DNA from: JBBQZO01 sp038207625
GTDB lineage: Bacteria > Pseudomonadota > Gammaproteobacteria > Burkholderiales > Burkholderiaceae_D
Length of the DNA: 64,000 nucleotides
Assembly (NCBI GenBank): GCA_038207625.1
Contig: JBBQZO010000002.1
Span: forward strand, 186,001-250,000
Reading direction: 5' to 3'
This document shows, piece after piece, positions 1-8,978 of the stretch. The notes beneath the pieces were generated by a model, which made no database searches, was not told where the DNA came from, and saw only the letters and a program-made list of their open reading frames with translations. How positions within the stretch are numbered: position 1 is the first letter of the stretch; every line of letters begins with the position of its first letter. Position numbers and translations under genes: made by a program.

Positions 1-783
1 CCTTCCTCCATTTACATACCCCTTTCACCGGCAATATCTCTGCATTTATCAAAGTCTGCAAGGCTTCGTGAGCGAATTGAAAACCATTCTTGGGCGCTGC
101 ATTTGAGTCAGAGCATCGTGTGGGGCAAATGGAACTGATATTTTGGCCACAATTGGTAGGTGTCGCATGTACGCCCAGCACATATTGGCCTAGGGCAACA
201 GTGTAGCATCACGAAGCCCGTCAACATGCACAGCCAGGAGCCGACGTCAAAAATTCGAGCTGAAATGCACACCCGACTGGAGGCGCCCAGCCAAACAGGT
301 TCCGAGGCCTATGCCGTTCCGGGCAGGAGGTGAAATCGACACTCGTACGACAACTTTCGATTCATCTTGGCGGAATCCCTATGTGTAGCGGTTCTGCGGC
401 TGCTGCGCTTGATATGTCCATACGACGCTGGTCCCAGGGGCGGTTCGACCTGTCAGAGTTCCGTCGACCAAATCGACAGGCAATTGACGTCGCGCTCGAC
501 TCGAACGGCCCCCAACGACAGCCTTCAAAAGACGCACGGCAGCATGCGAATTACGCAACAGCCGAGTCTGTGCTGTACTTCGCGCCGCAAGACTTCTAAG
601 TCCGTAGACCCGTCAGCAATCAGTTCTAGCTAACGGCGAGTCGCTGATTGCGATGGTCTCATTCCTTCTGGGACCAAGTTCCGCACTGACTAGAGACACC
701 GGTTTGCCCTCCATCATGTCAAAAATACCAGCAATGCTCCTAAGCAACCAAATCAGAGGTGTATTTTTCTGGTTCTTCAATTA
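1..783. other. No supported gene upstream of the imu operon
   Basis: No open frame here has convincing protein-like composition together with a ribosome site. A frame open from the left edge stops at 136-138 and could be the tail of a gene outside the window, but nothing in it is recognisable. There is no lexA-like gene, although lexA2 often sits at the head of imuA-imuB-dnaE2 cassettes in other proteobacteria. Confidence 0.5.
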
Positions 784-803
784 TACTGGATGCATATACA
801 GTA
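784..803 (+). promoter_or_regulatory. LexA (SOS) box of the imu operon
   Basis: The 20-mer TACTGGATGCATATACAGTA fits the gamma/betaproteobacterial LexA consensus TACTG-(TA)5-CAGTA, with perfect outer half-sites and the CTG-N10-CAG core at 786-801. It lies 42 bases before the imuA ATG, where bound LexA would block transcription. The matching pentamers are seen directly; SOS control is inferred from the site and from the known regulation of imu cassettes. Confidence 0.88.
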
Positions 804-845
804 GTTATCGCAAATCTCCCAACACAAGCCAGCTGAACAAGACCA

Positions 846-1589
846 ATGCTTTGCCCACCCATCATCCAAAGCGATGCAGCTCGCGCGCTTCTGCAACTCC
901 CCCTGCAGGATGTGTGGCGAGCGAGCGAACTGGCGCTGTCGCGGTCGACGACCTGTACGACGGGACACGCGGGGTTGGACGCGGAACTGCCGAACGGAGG
1001 TTGGCCAAGGTCTGCCTTGGTTGAGGTTCTGCTTCAACAAGCGGGCATCGGCGAAATGCAATTACTGAAACCCGCCCTGGCCAAGTTAGCGGCCACGCAG
1101 CGTATAGCCTTGATTCAACCGCCATACCTGCCGCATGCGATGGCGTGCAGGTCTTGGGGTCTAGTTGACCGCAACCTGGTGTGGCTCCGACCGAGCAGCT
1201 CGGCCGATGCACTGTGGTCGGCAGAGCAAATCTTGAAAAACGGCTCTTTCGGCGCCGTCGTTCTTTGGCAGTCGAATGTCCGCGCCGAGTCCTTGAGACG
1301 GTTGAACCTGGCGGCCCAAAGTACCGATACCTGGCTATGGCTGATGCGGCCACTTTCAAGCAGCGCCGACTCGTCGCCGTCACCGCTTCGAATCGCGCTT
1401 CGACCTGCTCTCGGCGGCGTGTCAGTCGACATCGTCAAGCGCCGCGGCCCCCACTGCGACAGCCCATTTTTTATAGCGCTTGCGGACATGCCCGCAGGTC
1501 GTCAGCATCAGGATGTAGAACATGAAATTACTGTTAAGCGTGTACCTGCCACTGCTGCCATTGGAAACGCTACGGCCCTCTTGGTCTGA
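846..1589 (+). CDS. imuA: ImuA, translesion synthesis accessory protein
   Basis: This 247-residue RecA/SulA-like protein opens the SOS mutagenesis operon. ImuA works with ImuB and DnaE2 in error-prone bypass of DNA lesions; work in other bacteria shows it helps assemble the mutasome and interacts with RecA. Supporting features are a P-loop-like but degenerate N-terminal segment (GHAGLDAELPNGGWPRSALVE), typical of ImuA, a hydrophobic core (RIALIQPPYLP) and a length that fits the family. The ATG at 846 follows the LexA box at 784-803. The end overlaps imuB by 68 bases in another frame, which suggests translational coupling. Regulation is probably SOS-dependent. Confidence is high because of the operon context; the sequence alone is a weakly conserved family. 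Confidence 0.88.
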   Translation: MLCPPIIQSDAARALLQLPLQDVWRASELALSRSTTCTTGHAGLDAELPNGGWPRSALVEVLLQQAGIGEMQLLKPALAKLAATQRIALIQPPYLPHAMACRSWGLVDRNLVWLRPSSSADALWSAEQILKNGSFGAVVLWQSNVRAESLRRLNLAAQSTDTWLWLMRPLSSSADSSPSPLRIALRPALGGVSVDIVKRRGPHCDSPFFIALADMPAGRQHQDVEHEITVKRVPATAAIGNATALLV

Positions 1590-2991
1590 GCCAGGACCAT
1601 ACGCGGTAATGCATCAGGAGCAGGTCAGCGCGATGTCGGCTGACGCCGCGCGCAGCGGCGTGCGTTTGGGTATGCGCAGTGGCGGCGTGTCCGCCATCGC
1701 GCCGGGTACCGCGCTACTGGAACGTAGCTTAGAGAAGGAGGCCCTGGCGCTGGACGCAATCGCGATGGCTCTGTTGCAGTACACACCCGAGGTGACGTTT
1801 CAAGGCGACTTTTCCATCTTGATGGATGTGAGCGCCAGCCTGCGCTTGTTCAAAGGGCCGCATGCCATCTGTGGCCTCATCAGCCGCAGTATCGCCGCAC
1901 TGGGTTTCACCGCTTTCCTCGGCGCGGCGCCTACCGCGCAGGGCGCAGGGCTGCTCGCCCGGAGCGTCCGCCGCAAAGGCGCCGTACACCGCCGGCGCAC
2001 ATTGACGATGAAATCGCTGAGTTGGATGCTCGACAGGCTGCCATGCGAATTGCTGCCCGCTGCGGCGGCATACGGTGAATGGCTGACCGGCATCGGAGCC
2101 AGGAACCTCGGCGCATTACGACGCTTGCCACGCACGGGCCTGCTCCGACGCACCAACAAGGACCTGCTCGTGGACCTGGACCGAGCCTACGGACAAGCGC
2201 CGGAGATGTTCGAATGGATTAAGGTTCCGCTGACATTTTCCGAACGGGTTGAGACTTTCGACCGCATCGAGAATGCTGACGCACTGCTGCATGGCGCCAC
2301 GCGACTTATCCTCCAACTCGTTGGTTGGCTGACGACACTCCAGCAGGCGGTCCGCGTATTCAGCATCATCTTGGAGCATGAGCGTGGGCGCGCGGCCATG
2401 CCTCCGACCGAACTCGAAATTGCACTTGCGGAGCCGGCGTGGCATGAGGGGCACTTGGTCCGCTTACTCAAAGAACGGCTTGGCAAAGTTGAGCTGATTG
2501 CGCCCGTCATCGCGTTGCGACTCGATGTCAAAAAGGTCGAGCCTATGCTGCCCCCGAACGAGTCGCTGTTTCCGGAGCCGGGTGGCTCACCGCAGGACTT
2601 TCATCGCCTGTTAGAACTACTTACGGCGCGCCTCGGCGCTGAGAACGTCCTGACGCCTGCAGCGACGCAAGACTATCGCCCGGAGGTCTGCAACGAATGG
2701 GTACCGTTCACGGGTAAGCATCTCAAATCGGACGGCGATGAAGTCATGGAAGGTCGTCCATTTTGGCTTCTGCCGAAGCCGATTCCACTGTTAATGCGTG
2801 GTGAGCGCCCGTTCTACGGGAGTCCCCTGAAAATCATCCAAGGTCCAGAGCGGCTCGAGGCCGGATGGTGGAACGACCAAACGGCGGCCCGCGACTATTT
2901 CATCGCCCAAGGCACTGATGCATCGTGCTACTGGGTCTATTTAGAACGCACGAAGGAAGTGCGCTGGTTCCTGCATGGCCTATACGCTTAA
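1522..2991 (+). CDS. imuB: ImuB, Y-family polymerase-like mutasome hub
   Basis: ImuB is a catalytically inactive Y-family polymerase homologue that bridges DnaE2 to the beta clamp. The 489-residue product begins MKLLLSVYLPLLPLETLRPS, the usual ImuB N-terminus, and has the fold segment DFSILMDVSASLRLF, where the acidic metal ligands of active Y-family enzymes are not preserved as a pair. A helix-hairpin-helix-like stretch (IGARNLGALRRLPRTGLLRR) lies near residue 195. NESLFPEP near residue 350 resembles a beta-clamp binding motif, as expected for ImuB. The gene overlaps imuA and ends two bases before the dnaE2 ATG at 2994. Identity is well supported by context and motifs; the clamp motif assignment is inference. 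Confidence 0.92.
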   Translation: MKLLLSVYLPLLPLETLRPSWSEPGPYAVMHQEQVSAMSADAARSGVRLGMRSGGVSAIAPGTALLERSLEKEALALDAIAMALLQYTPEVTFQGDFSILMDVSASLRLFKGPHAICGLISRSIAALGFTAFLGAAPTAQGAGLLARSVRRKGAVHRRRTLTMKSLSWMLDRLPCELLPAAAAYGEWLTGIGARNLGALRRLPRTGLLRRTNKDLLVDLDRAYGQAPEMFEWIKVPLTFSERVETFDRIENADALLHGATRLILQLVGWLTTLQQAVRVFSIILEHERGRAAMPPTELEIALAEPAWHEGHLVRLLKERLGKVELIAPVIALRLDVKKVEPMLPPNESLFPEPGGSPQDFHRLLELLTARLGAENVLTPAATQDYRPEVCNEWVPFTGKHLKSDGDEVMEGRPFWLLPKPIPLLMRGERPFYGSPLKIIQGPERLEAGWWNDQTAARDYFIAQGTDASCYWVYLERTKEVRWFLHGLYA

Positions 2992-2993
2992 GC

Positions 2994-5900
2994 ATGAACA
3001 CCGAGTACACATCTGCCCCTCCCTTGCCAGCGCCTGTACTACCAGACTATGCCGAGCTACAGCTGTTCAGCCACTACACGTTTCTGCAGGGTGCGTCGGC
3101 TCCTGAACAGCTGGTCGCACGCGCCGCAAAACTGGGGTACACCGCCATCGCGATTACAGATGAGTGCACCTTGGCCGGCGTCGTCAAAGCACACGTCGCT
3201 GCCAAGGAGCTCGGAATCCATTTGGTCATCGGCAGCCAGATGACGGTCACGCCAGAGGACGGGAGCGCGCCTTTCATTCTCATCATTCTGGCAATGAATA
3301 GGAATGGATATGGGAATCTCAGCGAGCTCATTACGGTCGCACGGACCCGCTCTGAAAAAGGCGCTTACCTGGTTCTGCCACGCGACATTTCCATGCCGGT
3401 TGGCGACCTGGTTCATCTTCGGCGCCTGCCAGATTGTCAGTTCATCCTTGCGCCAAAATACAATGCAAATTACGAAGAGGTCGAACGGCAGGCCGCGTGG
3501 TTGATTCAGTGTGTGCCAGGACGCGCTCGCATCGCGCTCACGTTGCACCATCGTGCCCAGGACGACAAACATCGAGCACTTGTGTCCGGCATATCTGATG
3601 AGTTCGGGATGCCAATCGTCGCGACCGGCGATGTGTGCATGCACGTGCGCTCGTACAAACCACTTCAGGACACGATGACCGCCATACGTCACGGCATTCC
3701 AGTCGCGCAGTGTGGCTACAAGCTGGCGCCAAACGCCGAACAGCATCTCCGGTCCCGTGTACGCTTAGGGAACGTATATCCGCGGGAGGCGCTCGACGAA
3801 TCGGTCAGGGTCGCGCAGCTTTGCCGGTTCTCGCTCGACGAGCTGCGTTACGAGTATCCGCATGAAGTAGTGCCCGAGGGCGAAACGGCGACATCGTACC
3901 TCCGCAAAGAGGCCTACATCGGCGCGCACTGGCGTTTTCCGGCTGGCGTCCCAGCGAACGTGCAGGCGTTGTTGGAGCGAGAATTGAGCCTCATCGCCGA
4001 ACTCCAGTACGAACCGTATTTCCTAACGGTTTTCGACATCGTCCGGTTCGCAAGGTCGCAACATATCCTCTGCCAGGGGCGTGGCTCGGCGGCCAACTCC
4101 GCAGTCTGTTACTGCTTGGGTGTCACGGAAGTCGACCCGTCGCGCGGGACGCTACTGTTCGAGAGGTTCATCTCGAAAGAACGGAACGAACCTCCCGACA
4201 TCGACATCGACTTCGAGCATCAGCGACGCGAAGAAGTCATTCAGTACATCTATCGAAAATACGGCAGGATGCGCGCCGCCCTGACCGCTGTCGTCATCTC
4301 GTATCGGCCGCGCAGCGTGCTACGCGACGTCGGCAAGGCCCTGGGCGTCGACCTATCGGTCGTTGACAAGGTGGCCAAGGCCTCCCACGGCTGGGGTGGG
4401 AAGGCAGACCTTCAAGCGCGTCTGCTGGCATGCGGGTTTGACCCAAACTCTTCCATCGCCGATAAGTGGTCCGACTTGGCCGACAGGTTGATGCGATTCC
4501 CGCGCCACCTTTCGCAGCATCCCGGTGGGTTCGTCATTTCGCACACCAAGTTGTCCAGGCTGGTGCCCATCGAGAACGCGGCGATGGCCGAGCGGAGCAT
4601 CATCCAGTGGGACAAGGACGACATCGACGCCGTCGGTTTGCTCAAGGTCGACATCCTCGCCCTCGGTATGCTGTCCTGCATTCGGCGCGCCCTCGACCTC
4701 GTTTCCGAGCAACGTGGCGAGCGGTTCGAACTTGGCGACGTGCCGGCCGAAGACCCAGCGACCTACGAGATGATTTGTCAGGCCGACACGGTGGGCGTCT
4801 TCCAAATCGAGTCGCGCGCACAGATGTCGATGCTGCCGCGGCTTCAGCCTCGCACGTTTTACGACCTTGTTATAGAAGTTGCAATTATCCGACCCGGGCC
4901 CATACAAGGCGGGATGATTCATCCATTCCTGCGACGCCGCCAAGGTATCGACCCTGTGACCTATCCAAGTCCTGAAATTCAATCGGTCCTCGAGCGCACC
5001 TTGGGAATTCCAATTTTCCAAGAACAGGTCATGCAAATCGCCATGGTCGCTGCGGGATTCTCGCCTGGCGAAGCCGACGCCTTGCGCAGGGCAATGGCGG
5101 CATGGAAACGCAAAGGCGGCCTCGAACAGTTTGAAGGCAAACTCATGCAGGGTATGGCGGAGCGCGGCTACACCGAGGAGTTCGCTACCTCCATCATTGG
5201 CCAAATTCGAGGTTTCGCCGAGTACGGTTTTCCCGAGTCGCATGCCGCCTCATTTGCGCTCTTGGCGTATGCCTCGAGCTGGCTAAAATGCCACGAGCCA
5301 GCAGCGTTTCTTACAGCGCTGCTGAACAGCCAACCGATGGGGTTCTACTCGCGCTCATCCCTCGTGCAAGACGCCAGCCGCCATGGTGTCGAAGTACGTC
5401 CTGTTGATGTGTGCATCAGCTCTTGGGATGCAAAGCTCGAACCACCTTCCGAAGGTCCGCAACCAGCTGTTCGGCTAGGCCTCAACAACATCAAAGGCCT
5501 CGAGCAAGAGGCTGCCTGGCGCATTGAGGAGGCTCGGGCTATCCAGCCGTTCGGGAACACCTCGGACTTGGCGGCGCGCGCGAATCTGAATGCCGGCCAC
5601 CTCAACGCACTGGCCAGCGCCAATGCACTTGAATCGCTCTCAGGAAATCGCCGGCAGGCATTGTGGCAGGTAGTGGCGAGCGTGCCAGACAAGGGCCTCC
5701 TGCGGTCAGCCACGGTCATCGAGGAGCCGGTCGAAATGGAAGCGCCGAGCGAGGCCGAAAATATCGTCGCCGACTATCGCCACCTGGGTCTTACGCTTGG
5801 CCGTCATCCACTGGCGCTCCTCCGCCCCCGACTCGCTGCAATGAAGTTTCTCCCTGCAGAAATCTTGAACCAGTTCGACAATGGCCGGCTCGCGCGCGGC

Positions 5901-6167
5901 TGCGGCATCGTCACAGTTCGCCAGCGACCGGAGACTGCCAAGGGTGTGATATTCGTGACCATCGAGGACGAGTCAGGCACCGTGAACGTTATCTGCTGGC
6001 CCAACCTGGTCGAGCAGCAGCGCAAAGAGCTGATGGGGGCCAAACTACTTGGTGTCTACGGTGTATGGCAGTGCGAACGCAATGTCCGGCATCTGGTTGC
6101 AAAGAGGCTTGTGGACTTGAGCCACATGCTTGGGGAACTGGATACTAGGTCAAGGAATTTTCATTAA
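2994..6167 (+). CDS. dnaE2: DnaE2, error-prone DNA polymerase III alpha subunit
   Basis: This C-family DNA polymerase performs SOS mutagenic lesion bypass together with ImuA and ImuB. The 1057-residue protein has an N-terminal PHP domain (from about residue 20, ELQLFSHYTFLQGASAPEQL), the palm with metal-binding aspartates (PDIDIDFEHQRREEV, and LLKVDILALGML further on), the fingers (FQIESRAQMSMLPRLQPRTF), a helix-hairpin-helix (GLNNIKGLEQEAAWRI) and a C-terminal OB fold (IFVTIEDESGTVNVICWPNL). It is shorter than replicative DnaE, as usual for DnaE2. The ATG at 2994 is chosen because it lies two bases after the imuB stop; in-frame upstream codons would overlap imuB. All catalytic motifs look intact. 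It is the third gene of the LexA-box operon. Confidence 0.95.
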   Translation: MNTEYTSAPPLPAPVLPDYAELQLFSHYTFLQGASAPEQLVARAAKLGYTAIAITDECTLAGVVKAHVAAKELGIHLVIGSQMTVTPEDGSAPFILIILAMNRNGYGNLSELITVARTRSEKGAYLVLPRDISMPVGDLVHLRRLPDCQFILAPKYNANYEEVERQAAWLIQCVPGRARIALTLHHRAQDDKHRALVSGISDEFGMPIVATGDVCMHVRSYKPLQDTMTAIRHGIPVAQCGYKLAPNAEQHLRSRVRLGNVYPREALDESVRVAQLCRFSLDELRYEYPHEVVPEGETATSYLRKEAYIGAHWRFPAGVPANVQALLERELSLIAELQYEPYFLTVFDIVRFARSQHILCQGRGSAANSAVCYCLGVTEVDPSRGTLLFERFISKERNEPPDIDIDFEHQRREEVIQYIYRKYGRMRAALTAVVISYRPRSVLRDVGKALGVDLSVVDKVAKASHGWGGKADLQARLLACGFDPNSSIADKWSDLADRLMRFPRHLSQHPGGFVISHTKLSRLVPIENAAMAERSIIQWDKDDIDAVGLLKVDILALGMLSCIRRALDLVSEQRGERFELGDVPAEDPATYEMICQADTVGVFQIESRAQMSMLPRLQPRTFYDLVIEVAIIRPGPIQGGMIHPFLRRRQGIDPVTYPSPEIQSVLERTLGIPIFQEQVMQIAMVAAGFSPGEADALRRAMAAWKRKGGLEQFEGKLMQGMAERGYTEEFATSIIGQIRGFAEYGFPESHAASFALLAYASSWLKCHEPAAFLTALLNSQPMGFYSRSSLVQDASRHGVEVRPVDVCISSWDAKLEPPSEGPQPAVRLGLNNIKGLEQEAAWRIEEARAIQPFGNTSDLAARANLNAGHLNALASANALESLSGNRRQALWQVVASVPDKGLLRSATVIEEPVEMEAPSEAENIVADYRHLGLTLGRHPLALLRPRLAAMKFLPAEILNQFDNGRLARGCGIVTVRQRPETAKGVIFVTIEDESGTVNVICWPNLVEQQRKELMGAKLLGVYGVWQCERNVRHLVAKRLVDLSHMLGELDTRSRNFH

Positions 6168-6357
6168 CATATCCGCGCGATTGCTTTTACCCAAAAGGAT
6201 GACAAGTCCTGAGGACCTACTTTCCCACTACGGTCGGTCGATGGCGCGGGATATTTTGGCCGTTAGCGGTCACCTAATGCCTAAGCTGAGCCCAAGCGCT
6301 GCTGCCTTCAAGGAAGACTGCTTCGATAAAGCTGAGAAGGTCAGCAGACCCTGATAG

Positions 6358-7227
6358 CTATCCGAAGATTCGCTGCCAATTTAGCTCGTAACGAGTCCCC
6401 TTTAGACCGTTTCCAAAATTGTCGAGTCCGCGGACTACAACATAGAGTCCACCCAAGACCTGAAGGCCTGAGGCGACGTCAAGCGGCGAGTTCAATGGAA
6501 ATGCATTTGCTGAAATCCATGCGCCAATCAGCGTCTCAACCATTCCATACGACGTCCGATAGCGCTGGCGAAACCAGTATAGAAGCGCACCGCACAACAA
6601 GGCCACCAAACCGATTAAAACTCTTGGAGTCGAGGCGACTAGAGCAAAAATCTGCTGATGCTTGTACTGAACGACGGATGCAATGCCGCTGCCAATAGCG
6701 CCAATCGCAACCGTCCGTAGAATATTCGAGAATTCAGATTTTTCGTATTTTTCAACCTGTTCCTCGACCTCGAAATTGAGAGGAGGTTCTGCCTTGGTCT
6801 GTACACCGTCCAGTGATTGTTGTAACTCGTCGAGCGAAATTGCGTCAAGGCCAATCTGAATCGCAGCCCTACGAAGTGGCCTATCTTCAGTGACCAGACG
6901 TACTTTGCGCGCCGCGTCAGACTGCAACGCTAGAAGTGTTCCAAGGATAGCCAAGTCATTGCCATCAAGTCGGAAATCCGGTGAGGTCGGCAGGACTGGC
7001 TGCAGTATCTTGGGGGAGTCAATCAATTCCACGCCAGAAGTGGAAGCTGCTGATAAAACTCTGCGCAACGGTCCAGCGTTTGTTCCGTTGCCCCGATTCG
7101 AGAGTTCGTCGATGGCGGCCACTGGAATCAGAAATAGCTCTGCCGCGTCGCTGCGAGCAAGTAGTCTCGGACGTCTAATTAGTACGTTTGTGTCGAGCAA
7201 GTACTGTTGTTTCTTATCGTCAACCAT
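6358..7227 (-). CDS. PIN-domain nuclease with C-terminal membrane segments
   Basis: This 289-residue protein is not a family I can name. Residues 1-140 form a PIN-type ribonuclease domain with all expected acidic positions visible: D12 in YLLDTNVL, E in VAAIDELSNR, D in LDGNDLAIL and D in VTEDRPLRR. A charged linker follows (EVEEQVEKYEKSEFSN), then at least two hydrophobic helices (around VAIGAIGSGIASVV and VLIGLVALLCGALLYWF) and a last hydrophobic stretch (LQVLGGLYVVVRGLDNFG). The nuclease is therefore probably held at the inner membrane. It lacks a VapB-like antitoxin next to it, unlike classical PIN toxins. It converges with dnaE2 and diverges from the SRAP gene. A defence or stress role is possible but not shown. 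Confidence 0.8.
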   Translation of the reverse strand: MVDDKKQQYLLDTNVLIRRPRLLARSDAAELFLIPVAAIDELSNRGNGTNAGPLRRVLSAASTSGVELIDSPKILQPVLPTSPDFRLDGNDLAILGTLLALQSDAARKVRLVTEDRPLRRAAIQIGLDAISLDELQQSLDGVQTKAEPPLNFEVEEQVEKYEKSEFSNILRTVAIGAIGSGIASVVQYKHQQIFALVASTPRVLIGLVALLCGALLYWFRQRYRTSYGMVETLIGAWISANAFPLNSPLDVASGLQVLGGLYVVVRGLDNFGNGLKGTRYELNWQRIFG

Positions 7228-7519
7228 TCCATTCCCAAAAAAATTGTTCGTCGACGCCTATGACTGAGGCAAGCCGCTCTGCAACGGGAAGAATCATCAC
7301 TAGGTCGGTGCGTCGATGTTGGCCGGAAGGGAGCGCTGGCCAGCAACCCTCGCGGGGAAGCATTGCCCCGGTCGAGATGAAGGCACCCCAAGAATATCCG
7401 CGTGCTGACGCAATGTCCAGAAATCAATGTTTTCGAATTGAAAATGAGCATTTCAACTCGCAGCGCATGGACGGCAATAAACGATAAAATCACCCCCTGC
7501 ATTCAACTTGGAGTCCGCC

Positions 7520-8182
7520 ATGTGCGTCAACTATGTGACCGTCTCGCGGCAACTTGCCTTCGAATACTTCAGAACTCCCATGGAGGTCGGTGAGGACTGG
7601 CGCGAGGAGCTCTACCAGGACTACACCGGCCCAATTATCGTGCACGACGACGCCGGCAACCGCAAAGGCCTGACCGGCTCCTATGGGTTCATCCCGAAAG
7701 GACACATGCCGCCCGGCCAACGCCTCACGACGATGAACGCCCGCGCCGAAACCGTTGGCCAACTTAGAACGTACAAGACCGCCTGGGCCAAATCTCAACT
7801 CTGCCTGGTGCCAATGCAGCGCTTCTTCGAACCAAACTGGGAGCAACCTACCCACGTGCGCTGGTCCATCGGCATGGCCACCGGCGAACCTTTCGCGGTC
7901 GCCGGCCTCTACAGGGCGTGGGAAGAGGCGGATGGGAAGACGTCGCATTCCTTTACCCAGCTGACTATCAATGCGGACGAGCATCCGTTCATGCGACGCT
8001 TCCACCGCCAGGGCGAGGAAAAACGCTCGCTGGTTATAGTCTCGGCTTCGGACTACGACGACTGGCTTGGATGCAAAGACCCTGAACGGGCGCGGACGTA
8101 CCTTCAGCCCTACCCGGCCGAACTAATGGCTGGTGAGCCGGCGCCGAAGGTGGCTGTGGTCAAACAACACGAACTATTTTGA
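7520..8182 (+). CDS. SRAP/HMCES-family abasic-site processing protein (YedK-like)
   Basis: SRAP proteins form a thiazolidine crosslink between Cys2 and abasic sites in single-stranded DNA, shielding them from cleavage. The ATG at 7520 is chosen over an in-frame TTG at 7508 because it places Cys at position 2 (MCVNYVTV), which must be N-terminal after Met removal. The protein is 220 residues. The conserved Glu lies in RFFEPNW and the active-site His in MRRFHRQGEEKRS, which differ from the E. coli forms GFYEW and HxRMP and suggest a separate subfamily. Its position near the imu cassette fits a DNA-damage role. The upstream region has an AT-rich inverted repeat, TTGAAAATG/CATTTCAA near 7438-7455, but no canonical LexA box. 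Confidence 0.88.
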   Translation: MCVNYVTVSRQLAFEYFRTPMEVGEDWREELYQDYTGPIIVHDDAGNRKGLTGSYGFIPKGHMPPGQRLTTMNARAETVGQLRTYKTAWAKSQLCLVPMQRFFEPNWEQPTHVRWSIGMATGEPFAVAGLYRAWEEADGKTSHSFTQLTINADEHPFMRRFHRQGEEKRSLVIVSASDYDDWLGCKDPERARTYLQPYPAELMAGEPAPKVAVVKQHELF

Positions 8183-8232
8183 GCTGGCCGTGGCAAGCCC
8201 GGACCGCACGGTCGTAACCAGAATTCTCCGTG

Positions 8233-8976
8233 TCACAGCTGACGAAACGCCCCTTGATAGCCAACGCTGACCGTCAGCCGCTCATCTCGGTCACGCAGCC
8301 GAACTTCCATGTGGCCATCGGACCGGTAGATGGATTCGACACGACGCAGATTGACGATGGCGCCGCGGCTGACTTGAATGAAATCGTCCGGATTCAGTTC
8401 CTCCATCAAGTCTTTGATGGGCTTACGAATCAGCGCCTCGGCGTGCGCCGTCACGACCCGCGTGTACTTCGCGTCCGCCTGGAAGAAATAGATTTCATCA
8501 GTCGTAATCAGTCGTAAAAGGCTGCCAACCGAGGCCTGAATCCAGCGCAGGTATTTCGGCTCGGCTTTCGGCGGCACCAGCGCCTCCCAAACCGCAGGTG
8601 GGACCGCCGGCTGGTCACGTCCAAGCCGCGCTTTCAAGCGCTCAATCGTCTGCATGAGGCGGCCACGATTCAACGGCTTGACCAGGTAGTCCACGGCTCC
8701 CAGGTCGAACGCCTCAAGGGCATGCTGGTTGTACGCCGTCAGGAACACGATAGCCGTCTTCCCCTGGATGACCTTGGCCACTTCCAAACCAGTCAGCTGC
8801 GGCATGTTGATATCGAGGAAGACGACATCTGGCGCCAACTCCTGGATTGAACGCAGTGTCGCGACGCCGTCGCTCGTTTCGGCGAGGATTTCCAGTTCGG
8901 GCCAAAGCACCGACAGCGCCTCGAGGAGTTCTGCACGAAGAATTGGCTCGTCTTCAGCGAGGATTGCTGTTGGCAT
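8233..8976 (-). CDS. LytTR-family response regulator
   Basis: This 247-residue two-component regulator resembles LytR/AlgR. The receiver spans about residues 3-120, with acidic residues in LAEDEP, phosphoacceptor D55 in VVFLDINMP, Thr in VFLTAY and Lys in YLVKPLN. A LytTR DNA-binding domain fills about 145-247 (RLITTDEIYFFQADAKYTRV, DFIQVSRGAIVN). The ATG at 8976 is chosen because it starts two bases after the stop of the upstream kinase; a longer in-frame start would run into that gene. It is the last gene of a kinase-kinase-regulator operon and converges with the SRAP gene. Its targets are unknown. Confidence 0.93.
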   Translation of the reverse strand: MPTAILAEDEPILRAELLEALSVLWPELEILAETSDGVATLRSIQELAPDVVFLDINMPQLTGLEVAKVIQGKTAIVFLTAYNQHALEAFDLGAVDYLVKPLNRGRLMQTIERLKARLGRDQPAVPPAVWEALVPPKAEPKYLRWIQASVGSLLRLITTDEIYFFQADAKYTRVVTAHAEALIRKPIKDLMEELNPDDFIQVSRGAIVNLRRVESIYRSDGHMEVRLRDRDERLTVSVGYQGAFRQL

Positions 8977-8978
8977 TT

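Noticed and set aside
353..380. Possible attL copy of the tRNA-Ser 3' end (TTGGCGGAA-like stretch)
   Set aside because: Only about nine bases match and the T-loop part is missing, so it does not support a left attachment site.
6199..6354. Small plus-strand frame (starting MTSPEDLLSHYGRSMARDIL) after dnaE2
   Set aside because: No ribosome site, 51 codons, no recognisable features; lies between convergent genes.
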